Source of the DNA: Sulfitobacter sp. W027 | GTDB taxonomy: Bacteria; Pseudomonadota; Alphaproteobacteria; Rhodobacterales; Rhodobacteraceae | Direction: 5' to 3' | Assembly (NCBI RefSeq): GCF_025143985.1 | Contig: NZ_CP083567.1 | Span: forward strand, 242,358-306,357 | Length of the DNA stretch: 64,000 bases | Notes under the pieces: generated by a model | What the model saw: the letters and a program-made list of their open reading frames with translations, nothing else | Told to the model about the DNA's origin: nothing | Database searches by the model: none | Position numbers and translations under genes: made by a program | Shown here: in pieces, positions 52,133 through 60,208 of the stretch | Numbering within the stretch: position 1 is the first letter of the stretch | Layout: every line of letters starts with the position of its first letter

Positions 52133-53431
52133 TCAGTAGCCAAAAAGGCGCGGCAGAAAGAGAGACAGGTCAGGCCAAAACGACGTCAGGAAGACGACGG
52201 GCACATAGCCGGTCACGATCAGGAACATCGCAGGCGGGATGACTTTGGTGACTTTGACTTTGCCGATCCGCGCGCCGAGATAGAGGATCGAGGCATAGGG
52301 TGGCGTCACACCGCCCATCGCCGTGTTGACCCCCATGATCGCCGCAAACTGGACGGGGCTAACACCCAGAGCGTTCATCAACGGCAGCAGCAGCGGCGCG
52401 ATCAGGATGATCGCTGTGATGTCATTGACGACCATGCCCACCAGAAACAGCAAGATGTTGATAAAGATCAGCAAAACAACCTTGTTTTCCGTGATGGCAA
52501 AGATGCTCGACACGATCTGTTGCGGAATGCTTTCATAGACGAACATCTGGCTCAGGATCATCGAGAACAGGATCATGAACATGATCGCGCCCACGGCGGT
52601 CGCGGCCTCTTTGCCCGCATCAAAGAAATTCGACAGGCGCAAACCTTTGTAGATCAGGAAACCAACCGGCACCGAATAGATCACGGCCACGGCCGCCGCT
52701 TCGGTCGGTGTCATGATGCCCCCGTAGATGCCGCCGAGGATGATCACAGGCATCAAGAGCGCCGGGAAGGCATGAACGCCGCGCTTGGCCACTTCGGTTG
52801 ACAGCTGGCTGAAGCTTGGCTTGTCATCAAGGATCAGATCGAACTTGCGGCTCATCCAAAGGTTCATCACCGAAAAGCTAAACATAATCAGCAGCCCCGG
52901 CCCCAGCGTCGCCAGAAAACAGGCAAGGATCGAGGTATCCGTTACCCAGCCGTAGACGATCATGGTAACCGACGGCGGGATCAGCAGGCCCAGGATCGAC
53001 GAATTGGCAATGAGCGCAGTGGCGTACTCACGCGGATAGCCACGCTTTTCCATTTCGGGGATCAGGATCGGTCCAATCGCGGCAATCCCTGTCAGGCCAG
53101 AGCCCGAGATCGCACCAATGACCGCGCAGCTCACGGCGGCAACGACGCCAAGACCGCCCCGGATGTGCCCGACAAAAGCGTTCACAAAACGCAAGAGCGA
53201 CGCGGCGATCCCGCTCTCGGCCATGATCGTACCTGCGAGGACAAACAGCGGAATGGCCAGCAGGATCGGGTTGCCCAACTGCTGGACGCCCCAAAGCATC
53301 ATGCCCTTCATGGTAACGTCACCGATGAAATACATCACCATCAGCGCCGCGCCAAAGCAGTAGGGCAACGGCACCCCGAGCGTCAGCGTGATCACCAGAA
53401 TGGCAATGGCAAGGAGTGCAATCTCGATCAT
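52133..53431 (-). CDS. TRAP transporter large permease DctM (second TRAP system)
   Basis: 432 residues from ATG 53431, overlapping the dctQ stop by 4 bp. About 12 membrane segments; LAIPLFVLAGTIMAESGI, AISGSGLTGIAAIGPILIPE and LGLLIPPSVTMIVYGWV are DctM landmarks. It differs from the first DctM (44451-45773) throughout, so the two TRAP systems are not a recent duplication. Sodium-driven uptake of an organic or amino acid. Confidence 0.88.
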   Translation of the reverse strand: MIEIALLAIAILVITLTLGVPLPYCFGAALMVMYFIGDVTMKGMMLWGVQQLGNPILLAIPLFVLAGTIMAESGIAASLLRFVNAFVGHIRGGLGVVAAVSCAVIGAISGSGLTGIAAIGPILIPEMEKRGYPREYATALIANSSILGLLIPPSVTMIVYGWVTDTSILACFLATLGPGLLIMFSFSVMNLWMSRKFDLILDDKPSFSQLSTEVAKRGVHAFPALLMPVIILGGIYGGIMTPTEAAAVAVIYSVPVGFLIYKGLRLSNFFDAGKEAATAVGAIMFMILFSMILSQMFVYESIPQQIVSSIFAITENKVVLLIFINILLFLVGMVVNDITAIILIAPLLLPLMNALGVSPVQFAAIMGVNTAMGGVTPPYASILYLGARIGKVKVTKVIPPAMFLIVTGYVPVVFLTSFWPDLSLFLPRLFGY

Positions 53432-53910
53432 GCGACCGTTCCGTTCTTCAGACTGAGGATGTGTTGGATCAGGTGCCAAGCGGTGTAGGCCATCATCAGG
53501 GCGACCCCTACGACCAGCGCCACGTCAGAATAAAATGTGGGGATGTAGAGCGTCGGACTCTCGCGCCAGACCCGCCAGGCGTATTGGGTATAGTCCCAAG
53601 CCCAAGTGAGGATCCACAGACCCACAATCAGGCTGATCACCTCGCCGACGATGGCAAGGATCGTATGCGCCCGCTCGGATGAGATGAAGATCTCCAGCAC
53701 ATTGGCGCGGATGTGGGAATTTTCACGCGATGCGTTGATGGCCCCAAAGATGTAGAGCCAGATGGTCGGATACAGCATCGTTTCTTCCAGCCCCATAACA
53801 GGGATCTGAAGGACGTAGCGCGTGATGACCTGAAAGAACTGGCCCAGTGCCACGAAACAGATCAGCGATGTTAGCAATATAGCTGCAAAACGATCCACGG
53901 TGCCCCCCAC
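53428..53910 (-). CDS. TRAP transporter small permease DctQ (second TRAP system)
   Basis: 160-residue four-helix membrane protein with QVITRYVLQIPVMGLEETML, the DctQ motif. It starts with GTG at 53910 (a GTG at 53898 is also possible). First gene of the TRAP-dehydrogenase-Rid operon and divergent from a LysR gene 86 bp away. Short inverted repeats TTGCC/GGCAA (53943-53957) and 53977-53995 in between are likely operators. Confidence 0.84.
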   Translation of the reverse strand: MGGTVDRFAAILLTSLICFVALGQFFQVITRYVLQIPVMGLEETMLYPTIWLYIFGAINASRENSHIRANVLEIFISSERAHTILAIVGEVISLIVGLWILTWAWDYTQYAWRVWRESPTLYIPTFYSDVALVVGVALMMAYTAWHLIQHILSLKNGTVA

Positions 53911-53976
53911 ATGAATTTCGGTAGGGCCACATCACCGATCCCTTGCCATAAGGGCAAATCCAAAATATCACTGAAT

Positions 53977-53995
53977 CCATAAAAAGGATTTATGG
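53977..53995. promoter_or_regulatory. inverted repeat over the ribosome site of the LysR gene
   Basis: CCATAAA-AAGGA-TTTATGG, perfect 7-bp arms, with the AAGGA ribosome site of the LysR gene exactly in the loop and the ATG (53997) one base after the right arm. Either a LysR operator, an RNA hairpin affecting translation, or both. Confidence 0.5.
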
Positions 53996-53996
53996 C

Positions 53997-54905
53997 ATGC
54001 TTCCCAATCTGACCCTTCGGCAGCTAGAGACTTTCCGGGAGGTGATGCGCAGCGGGTCCATCTCAGCAGCGAGCCGCACCTTGCTGCGCACGCAGCCAGC
54101 GGTCAGCACGATGATCGCCAATATTGAGAAGGAGCTTGGCTTCAGCTTGTTTCAGCGGGAACGCGGGCGCCTCACGCCGTCCCCTGAAGCGCACTATCTG
54201 CTGGAGGAAACGGAAGAGGTGCTTGAACGAATGGGCCGCACGGTGCGGACCATGGCGGAGTTTGGCACGCTTGATCGGGGTCATCTCCGTATCGCCTGCC
54301 ATCCCGCCGCATCAAGCTTCTTTATGCCCCGCGTGCTTGCCGCCTTTCTTGACAGCCGACCGAATGTGAAAGCTGATCTGATGATGCGCGCCTCTCATGT
54401 GGTCGAGGATCTGATCGCCTCGCAGCAATTCGATATCGGACTCGCCGAGACGCCACCCGCGCGCGGCTCGATTGAAATCGAAACCTTCGCCCCCAAATGC
54501 GTCATCGCCATTCCCGCATCGGACCCATTGGCAAAGCGGGATGTCATAACCCCCGCCGATCTTCACAACTATCCTATGGCCATGCTGTTTGGAGACCACT
54601 CAGTTACGATCGCCACTGAGACGGCCTTTGCCAAAGCGAACAAGACTCTGAACAGACGATTTGTTTTAAGAACGTTTTTGCCTGCGCTTGAGTTGGTCAG
54701 TTCCAACCTCTGTGCAGCAGTCGTCGATCGCATAACGGCAACCACAAGCCCGGTTGCGGGCGTCGTTTTCCGGGAGTTTGAGCCCGCGATTACCAGTAGT
54801 GTTGCGATACTGGTCCCTGCGCACCGACCTGCATCGGTTTTGACGAACGTCTTTCGGGATCACTTGCGGGAACATTTGACGCGGATCGAGGCACCCATTT
54901 CCTGA
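53997..54905 (+). CDS. LysR-family regulator of the TRAP-dehydrogenase operon
   Basis: 302-residue LysR regulator. HTH about residues 5-62 (LRQLETFREVMRSGSISAAS), effector domain with HLRIACHPAASSFFMPRVLA and FDIGLAETPPARGSIE. Divergent from the second TRAP operon, so that operon is the likely target; ligand presumably the imported amino or imino acid. The 272 bp between its stop and the next gene (55178) hold no recognisable gene. Confidence 0.87.
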   Translation: MLPNLTLRQLETFREVMRSGSISAASRTLLRTQPAVSTMIANIEKELGFSLFQRERGRLTPSPEAHYLLEETEEVLERMGRTVRTMAEFGTLDRGHLRIACHPAASSFFMPRVLAAFLDSRPNVKADLMMRASHVVEDLIASQQFDIGLAETPPARGSIEIETFAPKCVIAIPASDPLAKRDVITPADLHNYPMAMLFGDHSVTIATETAFAKANKTLNRRFVLRTFLPALELVSSNLCAAVVDRITATTSPVAGVVFREFEPAITSSVAILVPAHRPASVLTNVFRDHLREHLTRIEAPIS

Positions 54906-55177
54906 CCTTTGAACGGTCATGGCGTCGAGGCAGCTTTTACGTCGGTTGCGCAGGCCGTATAGCGGTGCACTGTCGATGGGACAGACTTTGCAGTTGAATG
55001 CAGTGGGCGACAGAACTTCGCCTCTGCGCAAAGCACCCTAAATGGCCCCCAGGCAGGTCAGCCGAGATTTGCAGCCGACCTACCGATAGCCCTCGCAAGC
55101 CCGAAGCATTGGTTTCCTCTCGCTCGAAGTCGATACTTTTGCCGCAGATGCACCCGTCTTATTGGGCGATGCGCCTT

Positions 55178-55825
55178 TCAGTCACCCTCTTGCCCGGCCC
55201 CCGCCCCTGCGCGGCTTTCGGGGGTGGCAGGCGCATAGGTGCGCTGCGCGTAAGCCTCCAGCGTTTGAAGGGTTTCTCTGGTCACCTCTCGACCCGAGGC
55301 CTCGCGCTGCGCCCCATGCGCCTCTGCAACTGTGCGGGACAAAGTGACCGTTCCTTTGGAAGCAACAAACAGTGCCGCCTCAGCACCATCCACCCGGGGC
55401 GCCGCGCCGCCGAGATTGAGAGTCACCCCGCTCCATTTCAAAGCGACGCTGACCCCGGCGGAACGGGCAGCTTCGCAGGCAAAGGGAGCCAACAGCAAAG
55501 GCACCGCGACATCGCCAAGCCGCAGTTCCGCGCCGCCCTTCAGATCATCCGCCTGATCGCATATCAGTGCGCCGGCGATAATCGGGCAGAGCAAGCCGCT
55601 TTGCGCGCGCAGAACACCGTCACTGCCCTGCTGCACCGCCAGTTCGGCATAGGGTTTACCATCGTTCTGCCGCAGCAGTTCAGCCAGCAACCTTGGGCCA
55701 GGGAACCCGTTGTCACTGAGCCAGCGCACGGCCTTACCAGCCTCTTCGGCGAGCCCCCAGCTCATGCCGCCGCCCCGCGCGGCCTTGCGAGCGAGGGCTT
55801 CGATTTCGTTCAATGAGCAGATCAC
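55178..55825 (-). CDS. DUF3726 family protein
   Basis: 215 residues, matching my memory of DUF3726 (begins ICSLNEIEALARKAARGGGM, then SWGLAEEAGKAVRWL). No membrane segment, cofactor motif or metal site is obvious; the C-terminal 25 residues are low-complexity (Ala/Gly/Arg). It overlaps the 567-residue gene by 4 bp, so the two are made together and probably act together. No function is known to me. Last gene of the operon with BCCT transporter, M19-like protein and aldehyde dehydrogenase. Confidence 0.75.
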   Translation of the reverse strand: MICSLNEIEALARKAARGGGMSWGLAEEAGKAVRWLSDNGFPGPRLLAELLRQNDGKPYAELAVQQGSDGVLRAQSGLLCPIIAGALICDQADDLKGGAELRLGDVAVPLLLAPFACEAARSAGVSVALKWSGVTLNLGGAAPRVDGAEAALFVASKGTVTLSRTVAEAHGAQREASGREVTRETLQTLEAYAQRTYAPATPESRAGAGAGQEGD

Positions 55826-57525
55826 ACCGGCACCTCCACCAGCGCGGGATAGGTCCAGCCCGCGAACTCCATCTCGGCCAACTCATGCGGGAAGGGCGCG
55901 TTGCGGAACATGTTGATCCGCACCCAGCGATCCGAGCGCGGGTCGAAATGGCAGGCCCCAAAGAACGACAGTTTGGCGCGCAGCAGATCGATGGGCAGGA
56001 TATCGGCACTAACGGTGTTATCGCGGATTTCGGCATAGGGATGCCGGGCGACGATCTGCACGCGGCGCAGAATGTGACGATGCTCCGGGTGCCGCAGCAG
56101 GAAATCTGCCACGCGGGTCAGCTCGTCCTCGCCCTCAAGTGCTTCGAACAACAGCGCCGCATCCCGCCCCGGTGCCAGCGGCTGTTCATAGGGTGCTACC
56201 GGCTCCAGATGACGCTCGCCAAGGCGCGGTTCCAGTTTCTCGGCGGAGACATACCACGCCTTCGCCTGACTTTCGGGATTGTCCCAATCGATCTTGAGCG
56301 CCCATGCGTAATCACGCTCAAGGATGCTGCGCAATTTTGCTATGGTCATACAGCCGTCGATGCGAAAACCCGCGCCCTCATCCGCGCTCATCTGGCTGGG
56401 CAGATCGTCGACGAGTGCGCCGTAAGGCTCCATCATCAGCGCGACCAAAAGCTCTTGCCCCTCAAGGCTCAGCGCACCTTCGGCCCAGCGATAGAGCGCG
56501 TCCCAAGGCAGTGGCGCTGTGAGCGCACCGCTGTCCAGATGTGCGTCGAGCCGATCAAGATCAGCCTTCAGCCCGTCAATCTTGTCGCATTGCAGCGGAT
56601 GCTCGGAATGCCAATCGTCCACATTGCGCCGCCCCCGGCGCAGCATGGTCAAAAAGGCCTCGGTTTCCTCCGCAGAAATCACCGGCAAAGACCGCACACG
56701 GGCCAGTGCGGTCTCGCGGGCCTTGATCCAGTTGTTCAGCAAAATGGGGTGGTTGAGCAAGAAAGGCGCCATGCCAAGGCCAGTGGAATTGCCGATGCCA
56801 AAGCGGCGGCGCAGGGCGGGGGCGAGTTTCACGGCCCCTGCCCCGCCCTTAAGCGCGGCAAGATGTTCGACGAGGTCCAACACGAAGCCTCGGATCAAAA
56901 AAACAGTTAGCATCTCGGCTTGAAAGGGCGCGGCGAACTCGGGCCGGTCGGCAATGCTCTCGCGATCAGCCGCACCAAGTTTGCCGGAGCCGTAAACCGC
57001 AGTAGTGCGCATCAGGTAGCCCACCGCATCGACATCCGCCGCCAGCGGCTGTTCGCCCCGGCTTAGGCAATCGATCACATGATCGAACAGGCGCACAGAC
57101 CGATTGGCGCGGGAAACGGTGATCTCGGATGTCGTGACGCGTCCGGCCTCCTGTAGAGGGACATTTTTCGACAGGCGTTTGATATCCGCCTCTGTGGGCA
57201 GACCGTCGAAGAGAGTAAAGGTTGTGTCCCAAGCGGTAGCAATCACCCGGTCGGAGCGTTGTTCGGGCGGCAGATCATGGGCAAAGGCGACAAGGCTGTA
57301 GCTGCGCGCGGGACCATGCATCGTATAGACCGCATGGCCCACACCTTTCGCGTCGATCTCAAAGGCGCGGCGCTCGAAGCGCCAGTTTTCAGCCTTGAGC
57401 CGCCGCAGCAGCACCCGCATGAAAGACAGCCGCGACTGGTGGAATGATCCCATCCGCGCCAGCCGCATCACGGTTTCTGCCGGGCGCAGGGTGGCGCATT
57501 CGGGGTTGAGCTGGTCATGTTTCAT
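55822..57525 (-). CDS. 567-residue protein of unknown family
   Basis: Starts at ATG 57525 behind AGGAGGAGG; a longer frame to 57645 runs into the BCCT end and is rejected. I do not recognise the family. It is soluble, without signal peptide or membrane helix. Notable stretches are RMGSFHQSRLSFMRVLLRRL, DHVIDCLSRGEQPLAADVDA, YLMRTTAVYGSGKLGAADRE and RRRFGIGNSTGLGMAPFLLN, the last of which looks like a conserved core with a nucleotide- or substrate-loop character. Coupled by a 4-bp overlap to the DUF3726 gene. By position it should be an enzyme of the betaine-type substrate imported by the BCCT carrier. Confidence 0.8.
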   Translation of the reverse strand: MKHDQLNPECATLRPAETVMRLARMGSFHQSRLSFMRVLLRRLKAENWRFERRAFEIDAKGVGHAVYTMHGPARSYSLVAFAHDLPPEQRSDRVIATAWDTTFTLFDGLPTEADIKRLSKNVPLQEAGRVTTSEITVSRANRSVRLFDHVIDCLSRGEQPLAADVDAVGYLMRTTAVYGSGKLGAADRESIADRPEFAAPFQAEMLTVFLIRGFVLDLVEHLAALKGGAGAVKLAPALRRRFGIGNSTGLGMAPFLLNHPILLNNWIKARETALARVRSLPVISAEETEAFLTMLRRGRRNVDDWHSEHPLQCDKIDGLKADLDRLDAHLDSGALTAPLPWDALYRWAEGALSLEGQELLVALMMEPYGALVDDLPSQMSADEGAGFRIDGCMTIAKLRSILERDYAWALKIDWDNPESQAKAWYVSAEKLEPRLGERHLEPVAPYEQPLAPGRDAALLFEALEGEDELTRVADFLLRHPEHRHILRRVQIVARHPYAEIRDNTVSADILPIDLLRAKLSFFGACHFDPRSDRWVRINMFRNAPFPHELAEMEFAGWTYPALVEVPV

Positions 57526-57596
57526 CACGCGCCTCCTCCTGCATGATATCATAGTCTCATGCCGGGCGGCCCAAGGCGGGCCGCCCGGCGACGTCC

Positions 57597-59153
57597 TCAG
57601 GCTGACTCGCGACCCTTTGCCAGCGTGATGCGCAGCGCATCCCAAAGCGAGGGCAGCAGCACCAGCGACACCGGCACGGCGGTCACGACGATGAAGCTTT
57701 GCAACTTGCCCACGCCGCCTGAGCCGAGTGAGACAAGGATGATTGCCACCAACCCCATGCCGATGCCCCAGAACACACGGACCGGCATCGAAGACTTATC
57801 CTCGTCCGACATGGCGACCGAAATCACATAGGTCATCGAGTCGCCTGTTGTCGCTACGAAGATCGTGGTCAGGATCAGGAACAGCAGCGAGATGATGAAG
57901 CCCATGGGCAGTTGTTGCGTGATCGCCAAAAGCGCGGCCGGCAGGTTGAACCCCTCGAAAGCGGTCGAGACCGAGCCGGTATTGCCAAGCTCAAACGCGA
58001 TGCCGGAGCCGCCGATGATGGTGAACCAGAAAGTGGTGATGATCGGTGCCACCAGCGACAGCATCACGATAATCGACCGGATCGACCGTCCCCGCGAGAC
58101 CCGCGCGATGAACATCGCCATCAGCGGCCCATAGCCCATGAACCAGCCCCAGAAGAACACCGTCCACCAGCCCAGCCAGCCCGGCTCACCAAAGAGACCG
58201 GCCTCACCGCGATAGAGCGCCATGCCAAAGAAGTTGCCCAAATAGGAACCAAGGCCCGCGAAGTAGCTTTTGAAGATGAAGACGGTCGGACCGAAAACCA
58301 GCATGAAAATCAGCAAGCAGGCCGCGAGGATCACGTTGATCTTGCTGAGCAGCTGGATTCCGCGGGTCAGACCGGTCATGGCCGAGATCGTATAGAGCGT
58401 GACCAGCCCTGCGATGACCAGCGCCTGAGTGGCGAAACTGTCGGGGATGCCGAAAAGCGTGTTCAGACCATAGCTGACCTGAAGCCCCAAGAAACCGATC
58501 GGTCCCACGGTACCCGCGACCACGGCGATGATGCAGGAGGCATCGGCGGCCAAGCCAATCGGTCCCTTGATCGCGCGCTCTCCGAACAGCGGGTAGAGCA
58601 GCGTGCGCGGGGCCAGCGGCAGGCCCTTTTCATAGTGGTAATGCATCAGCATGACCGTGGTCAGCGCGCCAAGGATCGCCCAAGCGAGGAACCCCCAATG
58701 CATAAAGCTCTGCGCCAGCGCAGGCGCGACGGCTTCGGGGGTTCCGGCCTCGGCCCCGAAGAGCGGTGGGGATGACAGGAAATGCGCCATTGGCTCGCCC
58801 GCGGCCCAGAACACACCGCCCCCTGCGAGCAGGGTACACATGATCATCGAGCCCCATTGGAAGGTCGAGAATTCGGGCCGCGCCAGCCCGCCCATCACCG
58901 CGCGGCTGCCCGGCAGGACGATCAGCACCAAGCCGATCAGGAAAGTCGCCAGAAGCAAGATCTGCCAATACAAACCGAAATACTTGGCCGAAAAGGCAAA
59001 GCTACTGTCGACGATGGTCGATAGCAATTCGAGGTCGAACAGCGCTAGTAGACAGAAGGCGGCGATAAAGCCCCCGGAAATGGCAAAAAGTGGTTTGTTG
59101 ATATGTCCGGCACTTGGCATCTGCGCCTCCGGGCTTTGTGTTTGGTCCGTCAT
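57597..59153 (-). CDS. BCCT family betaine/carnitine/choline transporter
   Basis: 518-residue carrier with about 12 membrane helices. BCCT landmarks are GGGVFWAAGEPMAHF, the tryptophan-rich substrate helix WWTVFFWGWFMGYGPLMAMF, and ARVSRGRSIRSI after it. BCCT proteins import zwitterions bearing a quaternary ammonium or N-methylated ring. The GGGVFWAAGEP stretch differs from the usual MGIGLMFWGVAEP of choline carriers. It is third in the operon aldehyde dehydrogenase - M19 - BCCT - unknown - DUF3726, so its substrate should be the one this operon degrades. Confidence 0.9.
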   Translation of the reverse strand: MTDQTQSPEAQMPSAGHINKPLFAISGGFIAAFCLLALFDLELLSTIVDSSFAFSAKYFGLYWQILLLATFLIGLVLIVLPGSRAVMGGLARPEFSTFQWGSMIMCTLLAGGGVFWAAGEPMAHFLSSPPLFGAEAGTPEAVAPALAQSFMHWGFLAWAILGALTTVMLMHYHYEKGLPLAPRTLLYPLFGERAIKGPIGLAADASCIIAVVAGTVGPIGFLGLQVSYGLNTLFGIPDSFATQALVIAGLVTLYTISAMTGLTRGIQLLSKINVILAACLLIFMLVFGPTVFIFKSYFAGLGSYLGNFFGMALYRGEAGLFGEPGWLGWWTVFFWGWFMGYGPLMAMFIARVSRGRSIRSIIVMLSLVAPIITTFWFTIIGGSGIAFELGNTGSVSTAFEGFNLPAALLAITQQLPMGFIISLLFLILTTIFVATTGDSMTYVISVAMSDEDKSSMPVRVFWGIGMGLVAIILVSLGSGGVGKLQSFIVVTAVPVSLVLLPSLWDALRITLAKGRESA

Positions 59154-59200
59154 CCCATCCTCCCTGAAGGAAATTCGTCGTTATGCGTCGGGCCTGCGGG

Positions 59201-60208
59201 TCATTCCGCTGCCCGTTGGGCCTGCGTCTTGCGCGCAGTGCCGAAACTGTCGTCAAAGAAGCGCAGCCAGTTATCTCCCATGATCCCGGCCACCTCCTCC
59301 GCGTTGAAACCTACGGTGCGCAGACCGGCCTCGATGTTCCCAAAATCACGATTGTCTCGGAACCAGTCGGGCATGTCCGGGAAGCCCGGTGCCGCCGCCG
59401 ATCCTTCGCCGTAGTCCATCCGCTTAGTCCAGCGACCCATGCGCATCCAGTCGACCACGCTGTCGGGGTGGTCTTGGCAGAGGTCCGACCCGATCCCGAG
59501 ACTGCGGCTGCCGAACTTTTCGGCGCTGCGCGCGACCATTTCGCAGAAGCTTTCGAGGGTGCAGGCGCTCTTGTCCTTCAAGTGATGCGGATAGAGCGAA
59601 AAGCCGATCATGCCGCCGCTTTCGGTCAGCGCCCCGATCACCGCGTCGGACTTGTTGCGCCGCGCCGGTGCCCAGCTTGCCGGGTTGGCGTGGGTGATCG
59701 CGATAGGCCGGCTCGAGTGTTCGATTGCTTCCAGTGTCGAGCGGTCCGCCGAATGGCTCATGTCGACAACGAGGCCCACGCGGTTCATCTCTTCGATCAC
59801 TTCACGGCCCATACGGGTAAGGCCCGGATCTTCGGTCTCGTAACAGCCCGTCGCCAGCAGGGACTGGTTGTTGTAGCTCAACTGCATGAAGCGCGCGCCG
59901 AGAGTGTGCACGATCTCGACAAGGCCGATGTCATCTTCGATGGGGCTTGGGTTCTGAAAGCCGAAGAAGATCGCCGTGCGCCCCGTCTCCCGTGCCAGCC
60001 GCACGTCATCCCCGGTGCGGCCTTGGAAGATCAGGTCCGGAAACTGCTCGAACCAGCGGTTCCAAATTTCAATGTTCAGCACCGTCTCGCGGAAATTCTC
60101 GTGATAGGCGATAGTGACATGCACCGCATCCACGCCGCCTTCGCGCATCTGGCGGAAAATCTTCTCCGACCAATTGGCATATTGCAGACAGTCGATGCGA
60201 AAGGTCAC
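59201..60208 (-). CDS. M19 (renal dipeptidase) family protein with altered metal site
   Basis: 335 residues, amidohydrolase-fold peptidase M19. DMSHS and ITHANPAS match two of the family's metal histidine regions, and GIGSDLCQDHPDS matches the distal one. However, the usual N-terminal HxD pair is replaced (RIDCLQYANW) and the bridging glutamate region reads FFGFQNPSPIE. Proteins like this accompany dimethylglycine-degradation genes in pseudomonads, so it may be a ring- or amide-opening hydrolase for N-methyl compounds rather than a dipeptidase. It overlaps the aldehyde dehydrogenase stop by 4 bp. Confidence 0.85.
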   Translation of the reverse strand: MTFRIDCLQYANWSEKIFRQMREGGVDAVHVTIAYHENFRETVLNIEIWNRWFEQFPDLIFQGRTGDDVRLARETGRTAIFFGFQNPSPIEDDIGLVEIVHTLGARFMQLSYNNQSLLATGCYETEDPGLTRMGREVIEEMNRVGLVVDMSHSADRSTLEAIEHSSRPIAITHANPASWAPARRNKSDAVIGALTESGGMIGFSLYPHHLKDKSACTLESFCEMVARSAEKFGSRSLGIGSDLCQDHPDSVVDWMRMGRWTKRMDYGEGSAAAPGFPDMPDWFRDNRDFGNIEAGLRTVGFNAEEVAGIMGDNWLRFFDDSFGTARKTQAQRAAE

